Source of the DNA: Paracamarosporium sp. OC-R06-R3
Taxonomy: Eukaryota > Ascomycota > Dothideomycetes > Pleosporales > Didymosphaeriaceae
Direction of reading: 5' to 3'
Assembly (NCBI GenBank): GCA_019828545.1
Contig: JACVRA010000128.1
Coordinates: 434,001 to 498,000 of the forward strand
Length of the DNA: 64,000 nucleotides
Shown here: positions 53,570 through 64,000 of the stretch, one piece after another
Layout: the number at the start of each line of letters is the position of its first letter
How positions within the stretch are numbered: the stretch's first letter is position 1
The notes under the pieces: generated by a model
The model's database searches: none
Told to the model about the DNA's origin: nothing
What the model saw: the letters and a program-made list of their open reading frames with translations, nothing else
Program-made: the position numbers and the translations under genes

Positions 53570-55689
53570 ATGGCTCCAGTCACCTCTCGTTCGACTCTCT
53601 GCTCACGATGTAGCACTCTCATATTCCAAACATGGCCACCAACCGATGCTTACGATCTCCCACGAATAAAAAGCATAGGCAGAATCGGAAGGGCATTCCT
53701 AATCGATTTTACATTGGAAGATATGCTTCCGATTCTTCCAACACTACAGCAAGGTGTGGAAAAAGGATGCGGCTTCTGTAGACTGCTGAAACAGTACTTG
53801 CTAGACGAGGCAGAGAAGCAGATGGAGGATGCATGGACCGAGCTCGTCGAGAGCAAAGAAGATGGTGTGCAGGTTGTAGTGGACAGCATGAAGTACTGGT
53901 ATGATCAGGTGCTGATGAAAGACGATAGTGGAGTGGCGACGGGAGTAAGGACTTCGCTGGGACGCTTGGGCGGGAGGGTGAGCGTGGACAAAGATGGAGG
54001 GAACGAGGCGTTGAAGAAGTCTTGGTGGTTTGAATTCACAGTTTGTGGTGTGGATGGTACGTAATGATCTACACTTCAGCAATTTTTTATTGACAGGTTG
54101 TAGACGATCCAGCGACGGAGTATCTGCAGATCAACGAGCGGCCCAGTGAAGAAAGCTCTTCTTCGCAGACAAATGTGGAGCTTATGCGGAGGTGGGTCGC
54201 TGAATGCGAGGGTACGCATGAGCAGTGTGTGGCCGGGGCAGATGGCTTTGTCCCTACGCGACTTCTAGACGTCTTCGGAGAGGCAGAGCAGGATGTCCGC
54301 CTCTGCGTTACGGAAAAGGAGCCCGCGTTATCCCTTGATGATACGAAGGTTCGGTATGCGGCGTTGAGCTATTGCTGGGGTGATCCAATCAAATACCCAG
54401 CTTTGAAGACGTATACCCATAATGTGAACGAGCACATGCGGGCAATGCCCTTGCAAAGTCTCCCAAAGACCATCTCCGACGCGGTGACTGTGGCAAGAAC
54501 GCTTGGTATACGCTGGCTATGGGTTGATGCTCTGTGTATCATCCAAGACGATAAGGAAGACTGGCAAAAGGAAGCCGCTCGAATGATGCACGTTTATGGG
54601 CACGCTGTGATCACGATCGCAGCAGTCTTCGGTTCTCATGGACACGCCGGGCTTTTCCCATATAGAAAACCTGCACCTTCCATTACGATACCTTACAAAG
54701 GCCCAAGAGACTCGCTAGTAAAAGGACAGTACGTTCTGGAAGCGGAGGACCGTCAACGCTACGGGAATCGACCTGACATAAGTTTCCACACCGACGTCGA
54801 CATCCGAGAGTGGAATAAACGCGCTTGGACATACCAAGAACGTGCCTTATCCTTGCGGACCCTCATATTCGGCCAAAACATGCGCTTCGAGTGTCAAAAG
54901 ATTCACTACTCATCAGCCACTCGAGACCAGAATTACAGACAGATGTACTTCAAGGGCTCGAGTGTGCATCTGTTAAAGCAGCCCGACAAGTCGCCGTACG
55001 ATTTCTGGATCGGCGTTGTAGAAGCGTACTCGGGTCGCAAGTTGACGTATGAGACTGACCGTCTCGTAGCGATATCTGGGATAGCGCGCACGGTGGCCCA
55101 GAGCGGTGGTGAGAAATATCTTGCCGGTATCTGGGGCGGAGATCTTACTCGACAACTGCTGTGGATCAATACGGAGTTTGGACAATCGAGCGAATACGTA
55201 GCACCCTCGTGGAGTTGGGCTTCAACGTCATACAGAGCGCAATACGTTCGATGGGCCGAGACGACTAGGGCTTTCGATGCATACACCTTTGTGGATGCAC
55301 AAACGACATTGACTGGGAACGACGATCTGGGTGCTGTGAGCGGAGGGTTCTTGAAGCTTCGAGGCCAGCTGAAAGCTTTCAATAACTTAGCGGACTTCCA
55401 GCAAGGATGTGGAGACAGGACGTGGCCAATGTGGAAGGATCTCGTAAAGCATATTGGGGAAAGTGGGCCGATAGGTGCACTTCCGCTGGTTCGGTTTGCC
55501 GTCATCCACAACTCAGTGAACAAGGGAATCTACCAAGTTCACGGGTTGATACTGCGTGCGAATAATGGTGATGAATCAGTAGAAGGGACGCAATATGTGA
55601 GAATCGGGGTTTTCTTGATGGATAGATCAAGCGGAGATGACGTTCGCTACTTTGACGATTGTGCCGAAAGGACAGTTACAATCGTATAA
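53570..55689 (+). CDS. HET-domain protein (heterokaryon incompatibility)
   Basis: Two exons (53570-54049 and 54097-55689) are proposed, giving 690 residues. The 47-bp intron uses a weak donor (GTGGAT) because the more obvious GTACGT at 54057 would shift the frame into stops. The joined text FTVCG-VVDDPATEYL fits the usual spacing before DPA in this family. The HET domain proper follows: YAALSYCWGD, MRAMPLQSLPKTISDAV, GIRWLWVDALCIIQDDKEDW and EAARMMHVYGHAVITIAA. Farther on are WNKRAWTYQERALSLR and APSWSWAS, both standard in fungal HET proteins. An N-terminal Cys-x2-Cys pair (CSRC) and CGFC suggest a small zinc-like module. Such proteins trigger cell death on non-self fusion or act as NLR-like partners. 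No NACHT or partner gene is adjacent. Confidence 0.85.
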
Positions 55690-58642
55690 TGGTACTAGCA
55701 GGATCTCAAAACAAGATCACCTGGTCTCTTGTTTCAGAGCTGGCTCGAGGCCCCCGACTGGAGCCAGTGATGCAGCGTCAAAGACACCTGAAAGGAGGAC
55801 AGTGTCTGAGATACTATAGCAAGAAGGTCAAAAAGCTAGCAGAACTTTGATAGGGTGGCATACCAAATGAAGAACAGGAAATCGTATCGCGAAACACGTA
55901 GCTTCGAGGGGAACCGTGGAATTCCTGAGTGAATGAAACATCATGTACAAACATCCTGAAACCGGCCTAGCGCTAAACACATGGAAGGGAAGCGCGACGA
56001 CACTGTGCTTGTGGTTTCGCTCATCCGCCAGGCCAGACCACAACCTACCGCCTCCCTTCACTTCTTTGAAACAAACGGCTCGATGCCTGGCGCAGGGGGG
56101 CAGCGAAGCGCCGCGCTTGAGCCCGCGGCTTTTGTCGAACAGCGGCCCTGACGTAGCGTGCGCCAATGCCGCCCGCCGTCTTCAACCGTGGCGCATCTAC
56201 CGACGACATCAATAACGCCCGGTGGAGCCAGTCAAGGTCCTATCGTGAACTGTAAGTTCGAGACTCTTCTCCAGATCTGCGACGCTGGGCTGCAGACCCG
56301 CAGCGTTGCTATCGCTATCGCATTCCGCCGCTACTCGCAGTAGCGTAACCGCTGGACATTCATCGGCGCATGGTGGTGATGCCAGCGTTTGACTATCGTC
56401 ATGTCGGAGCGGCTCGGTTGAAGCACGTTGTTCGAAGATCTTTCATGGCCGCGGATCCACCAGCTCCTCCTCGGATTGTCGAATGAGGCGAGGGAGATGG
56501 CCAGCGTTACGACGCTGCATGACACCCAACCTGTGGAGAAACGAAAATTCAGCAGGTGCTACTGTGCATAGCAGACAGTCGACAAGTCTTTGGATTATTG
56601 GCATTACCAATGCGCGCATACGGAGGCGCACACGATCAACGGACATGAAGATTCTCTATTCCGTCGCCAAACGTGTTCCTATGTGCAATAGTCCGCGAAG
56701 GTTTTTGAAGAACTCGGCTAATGAACACTGCCTACTCAAAAATGTGTGTGGCTTGTTTAGCACGGATGCAATTACTGTGGCACGGTGTTGAGTGCTCTGT
56801 GAAGGAACCGGACATTCCGCAAGCGGCGCAAGCGAGGAGAATCTCAGCTTCGGAGTCAGGAGTGAGCAGTGCACGCCCGGATCCCTCCACAATCTCACCC
56901 ACACTGCCTCAACTTCACACACTGTCATCACCGGAGGGTTTTTACATCGTCGGGGCGACTCCGCAGCCAGCCTGATGGAAGTTCCGATGAATCGTACGAA
57001 AAGAGCAAGGCGTACGCCAGCCACGCTCTACACTGTTCTTTCCAGCACCAACACGAAGTCCGCGAGACCGATGGTATGCAGCGAAGAAACAGACACAGCA
57101 TCCGTGGTCGCTCAACATTATTATTAGTGTCAACAAAAACAATCTGGTGGACGTATGCTAGGCGGTGGGGAGGAGCGCGGGACGCAAGATGAACTGCCGC
57201 GGTGTCCCCTGTCGCAATTAATTGCACCCTTCACACTACGGGACCTGCGTTCTCGCTTGGATGACGTCTGTGGACATGTCCCCCGTGACAGTACCAGAAT
57301 TATTAACGATAATTGAACGACAACGAAGATAGATGGGACTGCATACGTGGTGCGCAGACGTTGACAGCGCAGCGCACATTGCTGCAATCGTGGAGTGCTA
57401 CAAGCCAACAGCGGAGAAAGAGCTTCGTCCAGTCTCTCGATCGATCTGCTTGCACTCGGCTCTCCTCCCCGTGTCGTGCCGTCCACCCCACTGGGATGCT
57501 GCCAGCTCATCTCTCGACCGACTGCCAGTTTGTGAAGGCAGGACGATCGAAATGAGCACTCCTCATGCGAAAGGTCTGGACCACTGTTGTGCAGTGGAGC
57601 CGCAAAGTATCGCGAAGCGTCCTTTCCTCACCCTGTACAGGATTTTCCATCAGGTTCACGCTCCTTCGCAGCGCATCGCTCAAGCGTTGAGTTCACCGGC
57701 TGAATATGCGCTGTGCGCTAGTACCTGACTGTCGACCCTAAGTGAGTGTCCCCTCTCGCTAACGACGCCACAGCGCACGTCTGAAACGTGGTGTCCGAAC
57801 GCTCCGGCCGATGCTTCATCAACCAATAAAGCATTTCTCTTATACACTATCATGAAACGCTGTATAAGATCAGGCGCTACTCCGTAGATCAACGCCCAAA
57901 TTGGCGGACGTTGCCAGGTGCGTGCTGACTCAGGATCAGGTACGGCGGCATGCCCCTGACGGTCTCCAGCCTCAATTCAGCGACCCAAACTGCGTATTTT
58001 GTCTTAGGTTGCGGAGAAGCGACCATTGTAGGCTATTTGATACCGTTTAGCTAAGGCCTGCTCCGTTTGCTTACCGCCGTATGACGCTGAGTGCGGGCAA
58101 GCCTCATCCACCCCTGAACAAGCGCATCCAATCGCTACGACTGTGGACCTGCAGTACCCATCGGACGGCCGCACAACGCTGATCGCACTGTGGCGCCCAG
58201 AAACGGCGCAGAGGTGTGATTGCTGGACTGCGAGCTAAATTGAAGGAGTGGAGTACGGCAGTCCGGCTACCCTGCCGCTGGATTCGCTGAAGAGCTGGCC
58301 TTCCAAGGGGCACACGGAACTATGGAGGGATCGTGCATACGCTGTGCCCAGAATGCAGAGAGTTGCGGAGGATGCGATGGCGCCGGCCAAATCTCCCAGC
58401 AGGGGCAGTCGTATATAGCCAGCCGTTGCGCGCTCCTCTGCTGCCGCCCACAAGTCTGAGACTTCGACGAGACCAGTCACTCTTTGTTCTATTCACGTTC
58501 ATTACCACGTTCCTTTGAGAACACCACATTCTTTACCAAACGCACAAAGCCGCCGCACAAAGCGAACCAAACCACCAAATCCAATCACAACACAAAAACC
58601 TCGTCGAAACACCTCGTCTTCTCTACAAAACTACAATTCAAA
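55690..58642. other. long gene-free region
   Basis: These are 3 kb between the HET and CAP genes. Many overlapping open frames of 60-130 codons occur on both strands, with no motif, no codon bias like the neighbours and no continuation by splicing. Composition is balanced, so the lack of stops is not evidence of coding. The last 250 bp carry the TATA element and leader of the CAP gene. The rest is unexplained. Confidence 0.4.
58412..58417 (+). promoter_or_regulatory. TATA-like element upstream of the CAP gene
   Basis: tatata lies about 226 bp before the ATG at 58643. The sequence between is A/C-rich, as in fungal 5' leaders. The long leader makes this moderately plausible. Confidence 0.35.
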
Positions 58643-59365
58643 ATGCACGCCTACGCTACTCTCGGCATGCTTGCCCTTGCGGGCTCTGCCCTCGCCGCTC
58701 CCGCTCCTTGGGGAGGCAAGCCCCACATTGTCTACGAGACCGCCGTCGTCACTCTCATCGTTGGCCCAGACGGCCAGCCCATCGGCGGCCCTGCACCCAC
58801 GCCTGCTCCGGAGCCCCAGCCCCAGCCTGAGCCTTCGCCTGCTCCTGCTGAGCCTACCTCCGTTGTGGTCGAGACCCCTCCTCAATCCTACCAGGTTCCC
58901 GAGCAACCTTCTCCTACCCCCGAGCCCCAGCCCTCTCCCGAGCCTTCTCCTTCTCCTTCTCCTGAGCCCAGCAACCCCCCGTCTTCCGGTGGTGGCTACA
59001 TCGATGTCGTCAACACCTGGCGCGCTAAGCTCGGTCTCTCCAACCTCAGCCAGGACTCGACCCTCGAGGCCAACGCCCTGAAGACCTGCGACGATGGCAA
59101 CGGCGAGATGGTCCACGAGCTCAACCCCGGCACCTTCGGCCAGGTCCTTGCCCCTGGACAGCCCGACGAGTTCGAGCGCGTCTTCGTCGGTGGCTGGCTC
59201 TGCGAGAAGCCCGACATGCCTGGCATGGACGGCATCTGCTCCACCATGTCCGACGGCTGGGCCTACAACGGCCAGACCGGCCACGCCGACATCCTCTCCA
59301 GCAAGGACTACACCAAGATCGGCTGCTCGTGCGCCAAGGGCATCTGGGGCTGCGACGTTGCTTAA
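58643..59365 (+). CDS. secreted CAP/SCP-like protein with proline-rich linker
   Basis: This is a single exon of 240 residues. The ATG at 58643 opens a signal peptide (MHAYATLGMLALAGSALA). After it comes a short region, then a Pro/Glu/Ser-rich linker (PAPTPAPEPQPQPEP style) of about 80 residues. The C-terminal domain (about 133-240) has VNTWRAKLGLSNLSQDSTL, then GEMVHELNPGTFGQVLAPG, GGWLCEKPDMPG, and ends with DYTKIGCSCAKGIWGCDVA. This reads as a fungal CAP/SCP-related domain, with His in the MVHEL segment. It contains six Cys. Codon use is strongly biased to C-ending codons, as in highly expressed genes. It is probably cell-surface or secreted; members may bind sterols or act in host contact, but the role here is unknown. 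Confidence 0.75.
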   Translation: MHAYATLGMLALAGSALAAPAPWGGKPHIVYETAVVTLIVGPDGQPIGGPAPTPAPEPQPQPEPSPAPAEPTSVVVETPPQSYQVPEQPSPTPEPQPSPEPSPSPSPEPSNPPSSGGGYIDVVNTWRAKLGLSNLSQDSTLEANALKTCDDGNGEMVHELNPGTFGQVLAPGQPDEFERVFVGGWLCEKPDMPGMDGICSTMSDGWAYNGQTGHADILSSKDYTKIGCSCAKGIWGCDVA

Positions 59366-60785
59366 ACGCCCTTCTCTCTATGCACAGCAGAAAGATCGGT
59401 CTGGTTACCGCTGGAATGCAACTCTGGGGACGGTGAGCGTTGAAGCGCTGGGTTCTTGTTCTCGTCAGTACGTTGTTTGTACGATTCTTGTTTTAGACGG
59501 CTACTCGCTGCAATTGATGCCTTTTCTCATGCCTGAAACACTCGCCCACTTGCTCTCCGTGTTGATGTGATGTGCTTCCCTGCCGCCGGCGCGCGAGATT
59601 CGCCGGCCAAGCGCCAGCCACGCCTAATTTCACAGCCCAGCTAATCACAGCCGTGGGCGTCAGCTCCCCTCGCCGACATCGACGCCGCTTGTTGCACCGA
59701 CGCAGATCGCTAATAACGCACCTGGACTACAAGTTGTCTCTTCGCACCTCGTGGATGCTCCTGCACCACGTCGTCGGAAATGAGGCTCACGTCCGGTGGC
59801 ACACGCCAAGCTGCGCGTGGTGCCGTGCGAGTCGCTCGCTCCGCCAGCGCGGGGTCACGCAACGAACAGCGAAGAACTCCCCCTATCACTGTGTCGCTCG
59901 GAAACCCACTCGTCGCTGATGAAGTCAAACGAAGGCTCACTGCGCCGTAGAAGGTCGGCAAGGCCCGGCGTTGGATGCTGGCACGGCTCGCCCTAGCAGC
60001 CTGCAACCAGCTGCGCGATGCACGAACTCGGATGCCGTGCAACCCACACCACACTCTCTTCGTATAATTCCTTCGCGACATCAAACTGTGCGTCGTCATC
60101 CCTGCCTGTTATATTCCTAGCAGTCAGACACCCAGCGAGCGAGCGGACACCGGTACTCAGGATACCAAGCCCGGCCTCTGTGCCCTCGTGACCGGCCAAC
60201 GCCGCACTATCTTCCTCGGTCCGCTCACATACGAGTAGCGTATGCTTAGAACTGACCCTTAGGCATGCCGGTACAACGACGGCGATGTAGAAGTAGTAGT
60301 TGAGTATCATGCGAGATGACCTTCATTGCTTGGTTTACGCTTGCCATGCCCTCACTCATATCCAGCTATGCCACGCCGCGTACCAAAGCGCTGTTTTTGA
60401 TTGAAGTGAAGTGGTCGGTGGATCGTGCCGCTGCTGTTGCAATCAATACTGTTGAGACTCTGACGTCTGCGATCGCGGAGGCTGCAGATAGGGTGGGATA
60501 GGCTCGAGGTGTCTGATGCTGCGGCGCTCAGGCGAAGTATCTCAAAGAGCAGGTATCGTATTGTGAAGGGTGAGGACCGATTAGTACATACTGATGGACC
60601 CGTGGATGGAGAATGCGGGAGGGAACCGGTTGTGGAAGAGGAGGTCGTGGTTAGGTGCTGGGTATGGGGTTCGGTTTATTGTGAAGGAGCGGCAGGATTG
60701 ACAGGGCGGGTAACTTTGGTGGTATTTGGTGAGTGGATACGTTTTCGTCAATGCTTCTTCGTGCGCATGAGGGAAGGGGCGATGA
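59366..60785. other. gene-free region before the monooxygenase relic
   Basis: These 1.4 kb are GC-rich at 59570-60020. No intact gene is seen. The left part holds the CAP gene 3' end. The right part could contain the lost N-terminal (FAD-binding) portion of the downstream pseudogene, but I cannot recognise it. Confidence 0.4.
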
Positions 60786-61950
60786 ATCGCTAACCTGGTG
60801 CTCGGTGCGGTATCGAGTCTTGTACCCATATCTCATTGCTTGAAGAGACTGGTCATAGGCTCACCGCGAAACACGCACACCAGGACGGACTGCTCGAACA
60901 TGCAGAGGACCGGCAAGCACTTGATCCTTCACGACCGCGCACCGTTTGGGACTGAGGTCAAAAGATGCACTGGAATGGAAATAAGAGCAAGCAGCTTAGC
61001 ACAACCTCCCTTGACGACAAGCTCACCTCGCGCTTCGTGATCCCCGCTGCTGGTCCATTCCACGGACCCAAAGCTCCACAGTGTCAAGGGCATCGAGGCC
61101 TTCAAAGGACATTCCTTGTACACTTCATCAAGGGAATTTGATTGCGTGGACGTTCCCGTCCACGGCGGCCTAGAATGCCTCAAGGACAAGCGCGTCGCCA
61201 TCTTCCGTACAGGCGCTATTTCTGTTTACATTGTGCTCCTACGATTTCCAGCGCACGCCCTCGTCCATAGGCGTCCGCAATAGCTAGGTCACAGACAAGG
61301 CGTGGTTCAAATCTCTCCCACCCAGCTAGCAGAAGGAGCGCATGCAGAATACAACCAACAGATCAACGGCGCAGAGCTTGAAGATCGAGATCTCACAAAC
61401 AACAGCTCGACATCCGTCCGCCGCATGCTAACGAAGAACTTATAGTGTGGTCAAACCCCGTAGCAGCAGTGCTCCGGTTTCAGCATCTCGCGTTCTCGAC
61501 GCAGAAGAAGTCCTCGTCTATCGTGAAAGCCCCTCCGCCACCGATTCCCTTAAAGCCTTACAACCGCTTTGCAAGCGCCTGCTTCCATGACGAATACCTA
61601 AACCTTTAATCATCCGTCGGCAACACCCGTAGACACACAACCAAGCCGTCAACGAGCTAACACAGACCCATCGTCTCGCGAGACAAAAGTATCCCCATGA
61701 CGTCGTCTTCTCATCGCCTTCGAAACGAGCACCGAGTGGTCACAGAAGAGGATACAAATATGCGGCCGCACCACACTATTCTTCACCTCGGAACGGAGAA
61801 CCGGTCTACGGGTATACTGTCCGCTGGTTCACAATGCGTTCTTCGTACAGTATCGTCAAGTTGGTCTTACGTTTGATTTCGTGCGTACCATGGACGAACA
61901 GGCGACGCGCAAAGCGCATATAGTTTTGAGGCGGAGAATGGTGGAGGCGA
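60786..61950 (+). pseudogene. broken flavin-binding (Baeyer-Villiger-type) monooxygenase
   Basis: Stretches of one recognisable flavin monooxygenase appear in order in shifting frames. From 60794 comes PGARCGIESCTHISLLEETG, the usual YPGARCDVESxxYxxLLEE region with Tyr replaced by a stop. At 61013-61078 is LTSRFVIPAAGPFHGPKAP. At 61080-61220 is KGIEAFKGHSLYTSS and GGLECLKDKRVAI. At 61240 is FQRTPSSIGVRN, then stops at 61285-61287 and 61327-61329. At 61547-61609 is LKPYNRF...CFHDEYLNL, then a stop. At 61833-61940 is NAFFVQYRQVGLTFDFV and MDEQATRKAHIVL, the family's C-terminal part. At least three frame changes and several stops prevent function. The N-terminal GxGxxG motif is not found. No transposon is seen in it. 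Confidence 0.8.
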
Positions 61951-64000
61951 AGTAGGAAGCGGACGATGAGTGTTGTTGTGCGAGGGGCATGGGTACGGAG
62001 CAGTTCTTGGGGAGTGTATCCCAGATGGTTTTGTGAGGTATAAGAAGGCGCAGATGTATTTAAGGTGAGGAGGAGGGGGGAGGGAACAATATATCATGAG
62101 TAGGTGAGTGTTTTGAAATGTTTTGACTTGTTAAGTTCTTATGTTATTTCTTGATATGCGAAAAGCTCAGTGTGTAGGGATTTGTAGTTCCATGGCCATA
62201 TCGTCGTCATCGTGATAAAGCCCATTCATCCATACCTATCTTACACATCTTCTTCCTCTCTCTCTTCCTCCCTTCGACCCCCTATCTTCACCATACCCAT
62301 CCACACCCCACACCCCTCTTCCCTCTCCCAGATCTCAATCCAGCCCCGCGTCTTCCTCCCTAGCATCCAAAATTCTTTCTACCATCTAGATCTCCGCACG
62401 GTACATCTCACACCCCATACCCATCAAATAACCGCGGATGCACCGGCTGTTTCACGATACAACTTATGACGCGCTCGCCCAGCGCGAGGACAATGAAGAG
62501 GTAGAATACTGAGAGGGTTTCGATCATGCTGGATTCTCGACTAGAGGGGTTGCGGGTTGGTGGTTGGTGGTGTGGGGCGGAGTGGACAGTGTGGCGAGAG
62601 ACCGTGTAAAGTTGGTTGTTTTGGCCTTGGTTCTTCTGGACTTGAGTCGTCCGGAAAGGTGTTTGGACTTGGTTCGTTTGAAGTCGAGTGATTCTGAGCT
62701 TTTTCGCTTGTGTAGGATGGGGTGATGTGTAGAGAGATGTGGGTTGGAGATAGATGCGTTGGTGGGTTGCGTTGTAGTGGCGCGTTTGAACTTGGACCGT
62801 ATAAGGGTGAATTATCTCAAATGGTTCTCCCGATTTGGTGGTGGATATTCATGGACTTCTTCTTTTGTCGAGCAGAAGAATTGTGGATGTGGTGTTTCTG
62901 TTAGATTTCAAATGAAGTTCAATAAGCCTAGGGTTAGATATAGAGAGAATATCGTTTTGTCTTTTCGCAGGTGTAAAAACGCGAAGGTTAAACTCTATAT
63001 CAGCACCGGATACGGGATGGCTGCCGATATAGGAGATGGCGCTTCGTCGGCCCTCGGAACCCTTTCCGATGCGCGGGGTGGCTTGAAAACTAGAACACAA
63101 GACGGATAACTGAGCAAGATAGGGAGTAACGTTAACTCTTTTGACAGCGGTACCTCTGCTAGAGCTTTTATGTGTGCAAGAAGCGCTTTGGAAGGGCGGT
63201 GGGCTGTGAAAGCGGGGTGAGCCAATTGCGTTCACTGATCGCGGGGTCAATAACCAAATTAGGAAATGAGGAACACAACGCTGCAAATGCGGTGTTTTTC
63301 AACGCGCGCGCATGTTTCAAGCTTCGCTCGTGAAAACGGTCTCCAAATATGGAGATTTACGTCATCTTGTTCCAAACTGAATTCTTTCGCTAGGAGTACT
63401 GCTTTCCTGTCGTTTGAGCTGCTTTGAGGTTATCGTGATCACAGGTCGAGGACTGCGCGTTACGAATTCCCAACTCACTGAGGCATTTAGCTGACGACTT
63501 GATGGTCGCGGATTGAGACGCAGACTATATGACATCGTTGACGGGCACAGATCGCTCCTAATGTGGGAGACGTGAGAAAATCGCGCATGGCTACGCTGGA
63601 AGCGTTTGAAGTCACACCGCAAAATCAGGTTTTACTTGCTCCAGCCTAGCCACAGCAATGAAAACGAAGAACGTAGGTTTGTGATGTTGATTATTTACAT
63701 AAACCGGAAATTATCTACAGCTGAATGTAAACTTTGTTGTATACAAGCTTGCTTTTGTCTANNAAACCCCCCCCCCCAAAAAAAAAAAAAAAAAAAAAAA
63801 GAAAAATGAATGCAACGAGAAGACACTGCCAGATGCAAGCAACAACAAATGGGTACTTTAGCCAAAATCTCGATTGCCAAACATCCGGTGAAACTGCTTT
63901 TGAGCCGTGTCATTAAGATCTCACGTCTTGGAGTCAACATCAATCAAGTGCCAGCGCTAACATACTAAACACCAGCTCGGCTATACTGATTCGATCTGAA
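61951..64000. other. gene-free right end with an unresolved homopolymer
   Basis: No gene is supported here. Short frames lack motifs. CT-rich tracts lie at 62220-62340. Two undetermined bases (63762-63763) are followed by 11 C and 23 A residues in a row, which looks like an assembly or sequencing weakness. No telomere repeat is seen. Confidence 0.45.

Noticed and set aside
56000..58400. Many 60-130 codon frames on both strands
   Set aside because: They overlap each other, lack motifs and codon bias, and none links to another by splicing. Random open frames are expected in such balanced-composition DNA.
58631..59284. Minus-strand open frame of 217 codons over the CAP gene
   Set aside because: It is Gly/Arg/Val-rich antisense of a strongly codon-biased secreted protein gene.
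61951..64000. Telomere or subtelomere at the right end
   Set aside because: No TTAGGG-type repeat is present; only an A run next to Ns.

Overview
The window looks like nuclear DNA of a filamentous ascomycete (Pezizomycotina). The genes carry short GT-AG introns of about 45-95 bp. The families are typical of the group: AA9 LPMO, HET-domain protein, Pff1 vacuolar protease, GH3 beta-glucosidase, MpaB-like oxygenase and BTB-like proteins. A Dothideomycete is my best guess, inferred from remembered family style rather than from any search. One tRNA gene, tRNA-Thr(CGT) with a 10-nt intron, lies at 28.9 kb. There is no phage, operon, CRISPR or bacterial backbone.

Layout. 0-12 kb: an AA9 LPMO (+), an AT-rich gene-poor stretch with a possible decayed reading frame, an MpaB-like oxygenase (+) converging on a hotdog thioesterase-like gene (-), an FAD oxidoreductase with an extra N-terminal domain (+), an unknown protein (-), a DHH phosphoesterase (-) and a six-exon cyclase (+). 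12-23 kb: a small 8-Cys secreted protein (-), the Pff1-type protease (+), a membrane-anchored coiled-coil protein (+) and a five-exon P450 (-). 23-31 kb: a divergent pair of regulatory-looking proteins, one BTB-like, then a PEBP protein, the tRNA and a small methyltransferase-fold-like protein. 31-38 kb: a single 2199-residue protein combining multiple membrane segments, a UBA-like motif and five C2H2-like fingers. 40-53 kb: a GH3 beta-glucosidase (-), a GST (+), a two-exon coiled-coil protein built of 24-residue repeats (-) and two unknown proteins (-). 53-59 kb: a HET-domain protein (+) and a secreted CAP/SCP-like protein (+). 59-64 kb: gene-poor DNA holding the broken remains of a flavin (Baeyer-Villiger-type) monooxygenase.

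How the genes may work together. Secreted plant-matter or cell-surface functions (AA9, GH3, CAP, small Cys-rich protein) are scattered rather than clustered. The MpaB-like oxygenase, thioesterase and FAD oxidoreductase at 2.7-7.4 kb are the only adjacent set that looks like a possible small metabolic cluster. No backbone synthase (PKS, NRPS or terpene cyclase) is present. The most unusual items are the membrane/UBA/zinc-finger giant, the 24-residue-repeat protein with four copies of a promoter motif, and the monooxygenase pseudogene.

Exon boundaries were worked out by eye from frame continuity and splice consensus. Family names come from motif recognition, not database searches.
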